From positions 20,026,001 to 20,090,000 of the forward strand of contig OY292278.1 in the NCBI GenBank assembly GCA_958496175.1: 64,000 nucleotides of DNA. The letters run 5' to 3'. The position numbers and the translations under genes were made by a program. Below, piece by piece: positions 49,721 through 60,840 of this stretch (position 1 is the first letter of the stretch; each line of letters starts with the position of its first letter). Under the pieces are notes generated by a model that saw only the letters and a program-made list of their open reading frames with translations, ran no database searches and was not told where the DNA came from. This DNA is from Sisyra terminalis (lineage: Eukaryota; Arthropoda; Insecta; Neuroptera; Sisyridae).

Positions 49721-50372
49721 AAAAAGTTTTCCATGAAAATTTTTCAAACATTAAAACAGTTAAAGTTTTTTTTATGAAATATTGTTTTGATAGAATAAAA
49801 ATTTGTGTCGCTTTTTTTTGGGTTGGTAACAGTGATATATAGTAATGAACCAATTACGAAAGTATCAAATTTCCAATTAGTTCAGAATTCAGACAGTTAT
49901 GGACCAAACTGTAAATTAAGAGCAGTGATGTAATGGTTGCAACAAACATTATTGAAGCTTAAGATTAATCAGGTATTAAATTACAAAAGAAAGATTATTC
50001 TAAATTGAACAAGTCTTAAGAAAACCGAATAAGACGTAATTAAATTTTTTTTTATTAAAAAGACTATTTAAATTTTTCACCAATATTTCACAGTGTCATT
50101 CACAAGGATATTTTATTTAAATTTCCATATCAAAAAAATACGTTTTTTTTAACAAATTTTTATCACAGTAATTTCCAAATTTTTAAGCGAAAATTAGTTT
50201 ATTTATATCTGAAAATTATCTTATTGTTAGACTCAATTTTTTTTCCTTAGATAAACCGTACTTATACGAGAGCGTACTTATCTAAAACAACTAAGTATGC
50301 TAACGGTTTAAAAAGGACCTAAGTAAAAGATTTTTTTTTCTAACATTATCTTCCTAAATATTCATTACAAGA
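49721..50372. other. AT-rich non-coding stretch
   Basis: Nothing assignable was seen. A word CGTACTTAT is repeated at about 50,257 and 50,273. Confidence 0.5.
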
Positions 50373-50447
50373 CACTAAAGATATATTTTTTTTTATTTAT
50401 TTTTAGTAGGATAGTGGACGTGAAAGGATCTAGATCCATGTACTAAT

Positions 50448-50504
50448 TATTAATTTAGCAACACGTTTCGGTCTTTTATTAGACCTTCATCAGACTTCTT
50501 AATA
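50448..50504 (-). ncRNA. Hammerhead-ribozyme-like motif, family 1, left arm
   Basis: This is the minus-strand counterpart of the right-arm motif: core box CTGATGA (complement of 50,487-50,493), stem II GGTCT/AGACC, then GAAACG and TGTT. The base next to the core box is T instead of C, which turns one stem I pair into a G-U wobble. Everything else needed for folding is conserved. It faces the right-arm motif, so a read-through transcript of the insertion would contain one ribozyme and the antisense of the other. Confidence 0.65.
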
Positions 50505-50657
50505 TGAAGTACACAATATACATCACAATAACATCGCATTTTTTTTCTTTATCGCACACAAACATAACAATTTTTTTAATTATTTTTTTTTATATATTAA
50601 AATTTATTTACATTAAAATTATTTATAAAATTAGTTAAATGTATATTGTGTACTTCA

Positions 50658-50714
50658 TATTAAGAAGCCTGATGAAGGTCTAATAAAAGACCGAAACGTG
50701 TTGCTAAATTAATA
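50658..50714 (+). ncRNA. Hammerhead-ribozyme-like motif, family 1, right arm
   Basis: In order: stem I strand TATTAA..AGC; core box CTGATGA (50,669-50,675); one extra A; stem II GGTCT/AGACC (50,677-50,681 and 50,688-50,692) with loop AATAAA; GAA; a three-pair stem III ACG/TGT; cleavage-site T (50,702, a GTT triplet); then stem I strand GCT..TTAATA. Stem I has three inner and six outer pairs around a small internal loop, the layout that supports loop-loop contacts in natural type I hammerheads. The extra A after the core is shared with family 2. Activity is predicted, not shown. Confidence 0.7.
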
Positions 50715-50822
50715 ATTAGTACATGGATCTACATCCTTTCATGTCCACTATCCTACTAAAAATAAATAAATTTATGTATATTATGGACACAACCAATTTA
50801 TTGATAAATTCACTAAAGATAT

Positions 50823-53180
50823 CCACTTCGTACAAGATATATGAAATATATTTTATTCAATTTTCAAGATTTGTACCCTAATGATGGTATGCTTTGTGCA
50901 TTTTTTTAATCTAAGCAATAAATTGCTCAAGGAAAAAAAAATTCCACCTTGGAAATGGTAAAAAGTAACTAACATGTAAGTGTAAACTAAGATAGACTAA
51001 TTAAGATAACTAAGATAAATTAAGTCTTTGGCATTATTATTAATCAAACTTTAATTAGTGCAAAAATCGATTATTTTGATATAATCGACGTTTTTGAGTG
51101 AACCAAAGCTAGGAAGAAGAAGTTAATATCATGATTTCAAGTTGGAAAGTATATAGGTCATATAAGGAAGAATATTTTTTAAAAAGTAAATGTAAATTCA
51201 TAAGAAATGTTGTCACAATTATGTTTATTTAAACATTTGAAAATGAAGGGTTTTATTTTGACAACTATCTTATTTTTTATGGAGTAAGAGAAACGGCATA
51301 TCGATTAAGACATAGGGTAGCATCGAACCTAAATTTACCACTGAGGGTAAATATACTGGAACTTGAGATTTCGCATTTCCACACTTCAATTATTTGTATA
51401 CCTAGAATAGGTATGAAGATTAAAAAGGAAAAAAAAACTAACTTGGAATATTTTCCGCATGCAGAATTTTCTCAAAAATTGTAAAACCTATTAAGCTTTT
51501 TTCCGGAAGCATTACGGCTTCCGGGCTCTACCGGTTCAAGAAACCATGCAGAGTTCAGCGCCTGGTCTATTTCATTAGGCTGCCAAAGGGTAACTCTTTA
51601 GTAACTTATAACGGGGTACAGAGGATTGATAGCTCGTTGCCAAATTTATGGTACTATCAGAGATTTATCGTCAATTATTACAAATAATTACAAATAAAGT
51701 TCCCTAAATGCCAAGATCAATCAAAAATATCAAAACCGATTCATATCTCTATTGCCTTGATTCTATTTCACTAAAGAATCCCCAGCAATGAAAAAGAGGG
51801 TAGAAATGTCAAATTGGCATCATAGATGAATCAACTTTATCATAGTAATCTCAGGCTCATCTGCAAATTGAAAGAGTTCCGTCATATACCAAATGGAGGA
51901 GGAATGAAATAGGGAATGTTTCATAAAGCCCTCAAGATTAAAATAAATTAGGCTTAATATTTGGGAAGTGACTCTTCAATCTGACAGACGGGATCAAACA
52001 CTGGGATTTAGGTTGATATTTATTAATCTAAATTATTGATTTTTGAATATTCTTATTAAATATGGAGGAGCGCAGGACTTAAATTCATTAGGAAATGGAT
52101 TTAGAAGATATTTTTTGGTTATAAAATTCATGTTTTGGGTTTCAGTATTGAGTCTTTGACTTTCGGTAGTATACATTTTTATTTTAACTGTAGTAGTTTT
52201 GAATTCATTTCATTGTGTTTAGAAATAACTAAATTTAGATGGTTTATTAAAAGTGGGTCATTGCAAGTGATTTTGATCGTTTTGTTATTATCTCAGAATT
52301 CTAATCGAACTATAAACTAGCACCTGTTTATCAAATTTCGAATTAATTTAACGATAATTTATCGACAGAAGCGACATATCACGTCAAATTCACACACATA
52401 CAATTCAAATTATCTCTTTGTTAGTCATAAAGCATTTACAGATCGATTGATTTATTATTAACATCCGTAATAAACCCATTCTCATTAAGCGTTCCCATCT
52501 TTCCCTCTTCGCATATAAAGCAGCACGTTCACGTTCATGATTTAATATATTCCTCTTTCTGCGGTTTATGTTCATGACTGAACACGTCATTATCAAATAA
52601 ACGGGAGCGTTAAATAGTAAATTGGAAAAAAATCGCTCATGAGTAGAGTGCAACCCTGGATGGGGGTGTAGTGTAGGCTAAGTGCATTCAAAGTAAAAAT
52701 GAGCCCGGCATTGCAATGCATTTGGGGATCGAATTTATGTATCAAACGGGTCCGTAAGTAATGTCCGACTTGAATTTCTATTCATTCAAATAAAAGATTT
52801 GCACTGCAGAACGTCGTAGAAAATAGGGTTTTTTCCAATTTTTTTCCAATTCTTTTCAATCGTATTCCCCGTAGGAAATCTTTGATAGCTTTGCTATTTT
52901 CAATTGACAAGATATTCAGCAAGACGAGTAATTTTTCTTTGTATTTTCGATGCTGCGCATATTACAATTCAATTTCTTTAATAATTTCATTGAATATATC
53001 TTACTTTAATTTCATTCTTCTATTCAATCAAATATTCAAACGATGCATAGATTGAATTTTCTATAAAAGAAAATTATCGTGAAAAAACTTTTTCTTGTGG
53101 GATTTTTAATATACCATATGTCTTAACTTTTTCTAACTTTTACAAGCTTCAAAAGTTTTGTAGCTTTTTTTTCAAAATTT
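50823..53180. other. AT-rich stretch with one GC-rich hairpin
   Basis: CCGGAAGC (51,503-51,510) and GCTTCCGG (51,517-51,524) form a perfect 8-bp stem with loop ATTACG, inside an unusually GC-rich patch (51,490-51,620) whose words (CTACCGGTTCAAGAAACC, CAGCGCCTGGTC) I cannot assign. No gene is recognised elsewhere. The 52,405-52,653 minus frame is unremarkable. Confidence 0.4.
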
Positions 53181-53186
53181 ATTGCA

Positions 53187-53500
53187 ATGATGAAGCCTAG
53201 TAGGTATTTTCATGCTTTTAACAATAAAAGAAAAATGACCAAACAAAATGTAGATTCTTTTACGACCACTAACTATACAGAAAACTTTCAAAAACATTGT
53301 AATTCTATAAAATCTTTTATAATAATTAAGTTTAAATCACTTTGCCTTTTTTGTGTTATACTATACAAATATTTTAACATCGTTTTGCATTGCAAAAGAA
53401 GCCAAAAATCAATTATTCTATGTTATACTCAATTAAAGTTTTTACTAAGAAAACTACAAGAAGTTATAATATGAACCAACTTCATTTTATTTAATGAAGT
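53187..53500. other. AT-rich stretch with a chance-type open frame
   Basis: A 95-codon frame (53,187-53,474) rich in K, F, I and N. It shows no signal or domain, and I treat it as chance. Confidence 0.45.
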
Positions 53501-53506
53501 AATGTA

Positions 53507-54426
53507 TGGGAACACGGGGCGGAATGGGGTACCGGGATGGGAAATGGAATTAGCGCTTGTTACAGGTGACCAGGTGACAAAAACGCATAAAAATCATATT
53601 AAATGTTCAATTAACTGTGCTGCACTATAAAAAGTGGCTATCGCCAGTAAAGATTGCAGTTGATTTTATTTTTATCAAAAGTCGAAATAAACGTTTCCGA
53701 ATTCTAATTTTTGCAAAGCAACACTTAGGCTATTATCCTATGTTCTATTTTTTGTTTGATTATGAACATGACATGTTTGTTAAAACATAGTATTGACTAA
53801 CTAAAAGCCTAGTGATAATTCAAATATAACCAATATATCCTGCCATAATAGTCGTGCTTCTGTGGAAGGTGCTTTGGGGCACAATGGGTGGGGCGGAATG
53901 GGATATACCATTCAGATAATATTTCCCATTCAGATAGACATTTTTATTTTATCAGCAGATAGTGCGCACATACATAAGGAAAACTAGCCGACAGTCCGTA
54001 TATAAGAAAGATCGGAAGATGCAGAGGTAATCTGCTTATACTATGAGAATTTAAACTCCAAATCTAATGAAAGCTGGTGTTCCTGCAGTATTTGTCAAAA
54101 ATGAGCACATTTGGCATGTGTTGGGCTAAACACGATGATGACAGTGTCTCCATCTGCGAACTAAGCCAATAACAAGTATCCTATTGCGCCCCAGGCTCAT
54201 TTCCCATTGTGCCCCAAGGGATGGGGCAGAATGGGAAATTTACATGTTTTTTTTTTTAAATCTAAATTTTTAATATCAATTATTAATTTAAAACAATGAA
54301 ACCTTTTTTTATTTGTAAAGAATGAAATAAATAAATATATAAATTATAAAACAATGAGATTGTTTCTTTAAATCTCTCGTAAATTGTAATTAAAACTTAG
54401 GTACCCCGTTCCGCCCCAGGTTCCCC
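53507..54426 (+). mobile_element. pogo/Tigger-like DNA transposon relic
   Basis: The left end reads TGGGAACACGGGGCGGAATG then GGGTACC. The right end complements to GGGGAACCTGGGGCGGAACG then GGGTACC, giving inverted ends of about 27 bp. TA dinucleotides flank it (53,505-53,506 and 54,427-54,428), as in the Tc1/mariner-pogo group. Further G-rich words (TTGGGGCACAATGGG near 53,873 and the complement of TTCCCATTGTGCCCCAAG near 54,201) are sub-terminal repeats. The interior keeps a decayed zinc-finger tail of a transposase. The 920-bp length means the DDE catalytic region has been deleted. Confidence 0.7.
53975..54172 (+). pseudogene. Degenerate C-terminal zinc finger of a pogo-like transposase
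   Basis: One frame reads SEDAEVICLY, then SNESWCSCSICQK, an in-frame TGA where a tryptophan (TGG) is expected, and AHLACVGL. A one-base shift restores DDDSVSICELSQ followed by TAA at 54,170-54,172. The pattern C-x2-(C lost to Y)...W-x-C-x2-C-x4-H-x3-C...C-x2-(C lost to S) is the PHD-like C4HC3 type seen at the C-terminus of many insect pogo/Tigger-like transposases. Upstream codons have stops (TAG, TAA) in a basic linker. The gene is broken by stops, a frameshift and two lost cysteines. Confidence 0.65.
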
Positions 54427-54428
54427 TA

Positions 54429-55690
54429 CCTATATTGATAATAATTCATTTTTAAAATAGCTATATAAGTGCCGAGCTTACTTCAAGCAGAAGTTTTGGG
54501 TGAAAATGTTTAGGAAAATTGTTTTATCTGGAAAATACTTAATGATGATAGTTTATGTGATCCTTTACTAATATTAATCCTATTATTGTCTTAGTTCCCC
54601 ACTGATTTTACCATCCCTCACAATAATAAATATATTAATAATTAGATTAGTTTTACATTTTTACAGTACTTTTCTGGGTTAAACCCAAATATACACCTAA
54701 AGAACCGTTGAAAGATAAATTTTGGATTTTGAAGGCCAAGGAAATCATTTTCTTAAACAACAAATAGTAGTTAAAATTTGATTGCCCTAATGATATGCAT
54801 GCATACAGAAATGTATCTCTTGGTGAAATTCTAGATGAAATTAAGTTTTATTTAACAAAATAAAATTTTCTGACCAAATGTTTTCAGAACAGTTGTTGTT
54901 TCCATTTTGTATTTTGTTCACTTAAATTCAGGCTTAGTGTTTATACTTAACTACAATAATAGAAGAGAAAATATTTGCAAAATAATTAATAACTAAGCAA
55001 AATAAGGTTTAAAGTTTAGTATGATCCCTGTTTTGCTTGGTGATTCGCCTTTTTTGATAAACTTTATGTCATACTTTTTTTTTGAACATAGATGGTTTTT
55101 AAACTTCCCCTAAAGGCAAAAATTTAAATCACGTTTCCAAATGTTAGTCTTCGATGTTAAAAAACACGGTTATTTTTAACAACTTACTCTCCTATTTTCG
55201 TATACCTTTAACAGATTTGTAGAAATCGATAATTTGGTTTTTATAACAAACTGTTGGCATTTTCATCATTTTCCAGAATCCATAAGGATTCTGATCGTAA
55301 TTGTACATCTTAAAGTACAGTGCTCCCATTTTCCAAATATTGAAGTAATAATTTTTTTTAGCAATTAATCGGTGTTTTTTTGTCATTCGAGAGTTCCGAA
55401 AGAAAATTTCCATAACTTGCATATTTTATTGAAAAAAGCGATTTGGATTAATAGCTCAATTTGGGTCAAATCCCAAATATTGATTATTTCTACGCCATTA
55501 ATTGGTGTTTTTTGTCTTTGTGTTTTTTGAGTTCGGAACGAAAAATTTTCCTAGTTTGCATATTTTCCCGGGAAATGCTTTTGTAATAAGTATTAAAAAT
55601 GTAATGAGTCATTTTCAATGAGATATACTTTACTAAAGGTAAATTATCAACATAAATATTGAACAACCATAGAAGTATCAGATCTCTTCA
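54429..55690. other. AT-rich non-coding stretch
   Basis: Within 55,192-55,600 a loose tandem similarity is visible: 'tcattcgagagttccgaaagaaaatttcc' and 'ttttttgagttcggaacgaaaaattttcc', about 150 bases apart, each followed by 'tagtttgcatatttt'- or 'cttgcatatttta'-like words. This suggests an old local duplication of roughly 150-160 bp. No gene recognised. Confidence 0.4.
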
Positions 55691-55699
55691 TAACTGCGA

Positions 55700-55835
55700 T
55701 GTGATGAGACATACGAGAAGTCCAATACTATTTGATGATCACTGAAGAAGATTGCTTGACAATCGAATTGCGTATCATAGGCAATACATTAGAAAAATAA
55801 ATTTTTGAACACAAATTTAATATTTATTTTTATAA
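55700..55835 (+). mobile_element. Decayed Penelope-like terminal fragment, family 2 (plus strand)
   Basis: GTCCAATACTATTTGATGAT is followed by CACTGAAGAAGATTGCTTGA and CAATCGAATTGCGTATC, then GGCAATACATTAG and TTTTGAACACAAATTT. This matches the minus-strand copies at 4.8 and 35.7 kb. The hammerhead relic (55,736-55,783) keeps CTGAAGA and stem II, but stem III has changed from ATACGTAT to TTGCGTAT, breaking its self-complementarity. Confidence 0.65.
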
Positions 55836-57390
55836 TTCACTATTCTCTTCTTTGTCTTTAAAAATAGTTAGAGTAAGTAACAAGTTATGCTTCATGATTT
55901 CAGCTGGTGCTGGTTGAGAATGGGTTGACGTAATGGTCTCTAAACAAATAAAGCATCGAATGTGAGCCAGGATATTCGAACACCAAAATAATCTGTACCT
56001 TTTATTGGACATTAGTTTATCCTGGAGTTGAGAAATCTACCTCAAAGACGAAAAAGCTCCCTAGCGAAAGTCAACGGCATAAGAATACAGAAGGTAACGG
56101 AAACCACTACATTCAAGGCTTTTCTCGAAGTATTCCTTGTTTAATCATCATGACTTTATTTGACATGATAGTCACCGATCCTCAGCGTTGAAGAGGCATA
56201 AGAAATAAAAGGAAATACTCCCACTTAGTTTGTGAATAGTTCAAGTGGTACAAAGCAATCCTGAACAAATTTTATTCACCTTGAAAATTTACAACTACTT
56301 CGGCATTGTTTATTTGAGTGTTTGAAGATAATTTGCGTACTGAAAACAATATCGGATAAACTTTTCTGGAATTTGTATTTTACAAACTAGAAAAGTGAAG
56401 AACATGGAAAATGATCCCTTGATTGAATATTAGATTTTGAATCTCCAAAAAGGTGAATTGTTAAATTACTTTATAAAGTAAGTTAAATTATTTAAATTTT
56501 ATTTTTATTTAAAGTTTTTCTCTTATAAAAAATAAACTTTGTGGAGCACAGGGAACGATTGAAAAATTGTTTGCAAGATTTAAAATTGTAAGAAAAAAGC
56601 AAGATAAATAAAAGCTTGTAATAAAAATCCCCGAGCTTGGATAAATCTGGATAAAAAACATAAGTTTCAAAATAATACAGTAAAAACGTGGTGCTAAAAA
56701 GAAGTTTACAATTCTCAAATAAACGAAAGAAAAAAGACAAATAACTTAGTGTTTCAACAAAGAAAATAAAGAAAAACCACTTTGTATTTTGTAAATTACA
56801 ACTATTTGAGATAAATGTTCGATTTTTTTCCTATTACGAGACACACCCCAAACACATTAGCTTAAATTATTATCCTTTTATTCAAGTTTGCTCCTTTTCT
56901 CACTTAGTTCTCAGAAAAACCGCAATTTGGTAATGTCGAACCGATAAAAAATGAATAAAATTGATTAGATACAGTTACCATCTTATTCTGTGGGAATAAC
57001 TCACGAAAAGTCAACTATAATCTGAGATTTGAGTTCACAATTTCAGAAATATAATCTGACAAGTATAATTGAAATTAATTTACGGTGTGCTTACCCAAAT
57101 GAAATTTTCGTGTATGGTACGGTTTGTTTCCAAAAAGAACAACAAATGCATAAGCTTTTTCAAGCAAATTAAAATTTTGTTAATTTTAAGCGTAGAGCTT
57201 TGAGCTTTGGAGAAATTACTCTAGGTGGCCATTGTTTTGACCTCCACCGACGATATTTATGTATTTAAATTAATCGCAACAATTTTTAAATGGTTTAAGC
57301 ACAAAAAAACGGTTCATTTTAATAAAGTTTAATATATGGAAATAAAAATAGAAAAAATAAATGTGCCTCATTTTCTCATTAAGCTTTCAA
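55836..57390. other. AT-rich non-coding stretch
   Basis: Nothing assignable was seen. The words 'gtggccattgttttgacctccacc' near 57,226 recall one end of the hAT MITE family (copy 3 left end), but no element can be bounded. Confidence 0.4.
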
Positions 57391-58700
57391 ATCAGCTTTT
57401 CGCTAGTAATAACGCGCACGCGCGTTCGTTTCATCGCTTACATAAAACCGCAATTTTAAGATGAAGAAAAAAAAATCACGTGGGACTCATAAATATAATT
57501 TAAAATAAACTTCTATTACGGAGCAACGAACGGAAACCGAACCGGAGAAGTACAAAAAAAAAATGAAAACAATCATTTCCCAGTTCTTTTTTTCCCTGTT
57601 CCTCTATTATTATTTCATCGTGCCCGCTTTTCTCTACTATCTCTTGCCTGTTGTAAAAATTTCCTTTTTCAAAAGGAAAAATAGCTGAAAGACAAACGGC
57701 AGCAAATGGTTGAATTTATGACTTTTATAGAAAATTAAACGACGATTCACTAATAATATAATAAATTATCGATCGTAGATTTTCCATTGAATAGTAAAAG
57801 ATAAATTATGATATAGTCTAATTAGAGATTTATATCATTGTGAATTCTTTCATAGTAAAATATGACCGAAGAGAATACAGTTGGCGTTGCTTTGCTTGTT
57901 TGTGTTTTTTTTTTCTCAAAGCCTGCTCTGATTTTCTCTTTCTTAAGAATTATAAGAGAATGAAATGAGACTCTAACGCTTTGAGATGAGATATGGGGTG
58001 AATTGAAGGGTTGGGGTAGTACGATTTACTTGTAGGTTAGGGGTGGCGTTAAACAAGCGACACACAGATAAATGAGAATTCTTTTAAAACTCCGGTGACA
58101 CTTTATTTGAACAAATGGACATGGTCCAAGTGATTTTCTTTAGTCTTTTTTGCCAGCGAAAAGTTTTGTGCCATTGCATCGCGTCGAAACAATAAAGAGA
58201 TGCATTCGCCAAGTTGCATAACAATTGAAGACGACGACAGCAACCCCATGTCGTTCCCTGTTCCCAAGTTAGGTCCCTGTCCGCTTAAATTCACCTTCTT
58301 ATATGTCTCGTCTTTTCATATGTCGACATAATGCATTTTCTAAACCGATACGATCCGTGTATACTTGAAATAATTTACATAATGGAATAAAATAAGAATA
58401 AGATATGTACACGCGGGGATAACATCTTGCAGTTGGGGATAAAAAGAAGGAGGCGGCTGTACCGACTTTCCTTGTTTCGTCAAGCTCAGATTTAATTGCA
58501 CTCGTAATTGAAGTTCCTGCCAAAGTATTCCGCAAGTCAGTTTTCATAAAAGTTTCGCTTCCACCGAAACCGTTTCGTTTTAATTCGAACCATCTGAGTA
58601 AATTTACGTTTTACAATTCAAATTCACGAATTTGCGGTTCCGTATGTACTATGCTCAACGCTAATTCAGTCAGTTCAACATCCCTTTTCTAAGCAATGAC
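57391..58700. other. Complex island, candidate regulatory DNA
   Basis: A balanced block with CGCGCACGCGCGTTCG near 57,412, CGAACGGAAACCGAACCGG near 57,527, and a 58,100-58,640 segment with scattered CpGs (CCACCGAAACCGTTTCG near 58,562). Two minus-strand frames (58,103-58,294 and 58,299-58,547) lack recognisable motifs. Regulatory function is inferred from composition only. Confidence 0.25.
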
Positions 58701-59145
58701 TAAACGACTTTTCCACGAGCGGAAATTGAGATAAAGTACAAGACAAATAAATGATTAATTTTCGAAATATCTTCAAAAAAGTACTAAACCTTTCACTTAA
58801 TAAAAGCATTTTTTAAATTCCCTTATAAAATTTCAAAGCTAAAACCTTATTCGCTCCGCGCACGATAGAAACGACATCTGACGGTTGAACTAAATCATGC
58901 TAAATAATCCATTATTTGGATTCGTTACTGAACATTTGATTGTCCAGAAAGAAATATGAATGAAACAGGAAAAAGTTTTGATATACCAGTGAATTCTACT
59001 TGAAAACTAAAAAAGCAAAACTACTTTGAACAATCACTTTATTATATTTTAACTTGTTTATTTGCACGGGAATTTCGAGGATAACTTAACGAAATTTCAA
59101 CCACTATTAGCGCTGCGATCGATTCAGTTGCCCCCATCATGACTT

Positions 59146-59166
59146 CGCTCCTAGCAAATAGGAGCG
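59146..59166. repeat. Perfect 8-bp hairpin
   Basis: CGCTCCTA (59,146-59,153) and TAGGAGCG (59,159-59,166) pair perfectly around a GCAAA loop, in a balanced patch that also holds TTAGCGCTGCGATCGATTC. Function unknown. Confidence 0.4.
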
Positions 59167-59711
59167 ACAAATCCTGAAGTAGCATTCAAATTAAATTTTT
59201 GAAATAAAATTTACCTTCAATTTAGGAACTCAGCTACTTTTAAAGAATTCAAAACATATAATATAATTTATGGTTACACAAAGTAGCAATTAAATAAACA
59301 AGTCATATTTCTAATCTCCCAAACTTTGACTCTTAATGGAAAACTTTTGCATTCAAAGGCTATAAAATCAGTTTAATACTGCATAAAGTATTACCCAGTG
59401 GTACCAAACTTTTTATTACTACCATTTAAATTTAAAGATGCTTCCAAATACGTGCAAGAATATTCTAATTAGTGAATGAATGATTATCTTATGAAAGATG
59501 AATGAAAAATTACTTAAAAATGTTACTGTAAAAAAATAACACAACTATTAATTTAAAACGTGATGTCCAAATGTAAAACTGTGTTACCAATTCTCTTTTT
59601 CATACAAAATCTTAGCATCTCTTGCCAATCTTTTTAGCACTTTTTTATCGGATTGGTTAATTTCTTTTATTCTTTTTAACGCAAAGTAAGTACTTTTTGT
59701 TTTTTTTTCAG

Positions 59712-59909
59712 TTTCATCATAGAAACAAACCAGAACGAACTTCCATTACCCCAGGTCTGTGCTACTTAAAACTAGAAATGCTTGCCACGCCATCTATATT
59801 TGGCAGAGCTAAGTATGAGATTTCGGGAACCAAGTCTGCCATAAGAGTTAGACCCCCCGACCTGGTGTGTCTACCGTACGAATATGTTATCGCCTTAACA
59901 GTATTATAG
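59712..59909 (+). CDS. Possible exon after a strong polypyrimidine/AG site, unrecognised
   Basis: A long pyrimidine tract ends in CTTTTTGTTTTTTTTTCAG at 59,711, a textbook acceptor pattern. It is followed by a balanced segment that stays open for about 65 codons to a TAG at about 59,907-59,909. The peptide includes NKPERTSITPGLCYLKLEML and SAIRVRPPDLVCLPYEYV, which I do not recognise. The minus strand is also open (59,762-59,992). The hAT MITE at 59,912 lies directly behind the stop. It could be a last exon, a non-coding exon or chance. Confidence 0.25.
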   Translation, partial: FHHRNKPERTSITPGLCYLKLEMLATPSIFGRAKYEISGTKSAIRVRPPDLVCLPYEYVIALTVL

Positions 59910-59911
59910 AT

Positions 59912-60120
59912 CATGGGTCGGCAACCTGCGGCCCGCACGACATCTTGATGCGGCCCGCAAGATTTTCGCCGTAACGCACATGACAAGCACATAGCGTTTT
60001 ATTTTTAAAACTAAAATATTTGTACATAAATATTGTAGGTATACCTACTGCAAGTGCGGCCCGCACTGATCCCCATGAAAAATATTTGGCCCTTTTACAA
60101 CAAAAGGTTGCCGACCCATG
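59912..60120. mobile_element. hAT MITE with perfect ends and 8-bp duplication
   Basis: Termini CATGGGTCGGCAACC and GGTTGCCGACCCATG are a perfect 15-bp inverted repeat. Perfect 8-bp repeats TTATAGAT flank them at 59,904-59,911 and 60,121-60,128, the hallmark of hAT insertion. The interior repeats GCGGCCCGC three times and contains TTGGCCCTTTTACAAC. Ends of the type GGGTCGGCAACCTGCGGCCCG are a well-known animal hAT pattern. It is 209 bp long and non-autonomous, and the intact duplication suggests a relatively recent insertion. Confidence 0.9.
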
Positions 60121-60128
60121 TTATAGAT

Positions 60129-60840
60129 GATAATTAGTTATTGAAGTTCCAAAGCTCCTGCACATTGAAAGTTTTATTCAACTTGAGTTATCTATTACAC
60201 ACACCAGAAGTTGTACAATTCATACCAAAATCAAAAATTAATTTTAAATTTTCCTATTCCGATAATTGCTCTACATGCAGTAAACAATAAAATATTTTGC
60301 CAAGAAAGAGAAAATAATTTATTTCAATAAAATTATATATTCCTGAAACAACAGAATAAAACAGTAGTCGTAACAAATTTATATTTTTCCGAAGCGGTAT
60401 GGTTTGTAATTTTAATGAGTCAACAATGATTCATTCCCCTTAATATTTTCCTTTGAATTTTACAGGAATGCAAAAATATATTTAATATTTAAAAAATTAT
60501 TTTCCCATAAATCCACAGTTCTCATTTTGTTAATGATTGTTCAGTTAACAGAAATAACGTCTTTATAATAAAATGTAGTTACTTTTTCGTTTTAAGCTAT
60601 ACAGAAGAAATACTTGAGAACGTCTTAGCATAAATTATATCTTCAGATGGAAGTTATACTTTCTTAATGTATCGCAAAAAAGTTGAAATTTTTTTACGTG
60701 AAACTGAAGAGTTTAACCCTGAAATTTAAACGTCGCAGTTTTTATGATTATATAGATAATATTATGAAGTCTGTTATATGGTTAAATGTTACAATCTTCT
60801 GAATACAAATTTACAAAATTTAGGTAAATTTTATAGGGTG
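60129..60840. other. AT-rich non-coding stretch
   Basis: Nothing assignable was seen. Confidence 0.5.

Larger units (their letters stand above)
50385..50810. mobile_element. Palindromic Penelope-like terminal insertion with 12-bp target duplication
   Basis: Arms at about 50,391-50,523 and 50,638-50,770 are inverted copies that differ at about three positions in the ~125 bases I compared, so this is a young insertion. Each arm contains a hammerhead-like core. A perfect 12-bp direct repeat CACTAAAGATAT flanks the whole unit (50,373-50,384 and 50,811-50,822), which shows it inserted as one piece. The AT-rich centre (50,524-50,637) has no open frame. Penelope-like retroelements carry hammerheads in their terminal repeats and often leave truncated, inverted terminal copies with variable-length duplications. 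A retrozyme-like non-autonomous unit is the alternative. Confidence 0.8.

Noticed and set aside
57220..57250. Possible fourth copy of the CAGTGGTTCTTAACC hAT family (word 'tgacctccaccga').
   Set aside because: Only about 13 bases match and no second end or duplication could be found.
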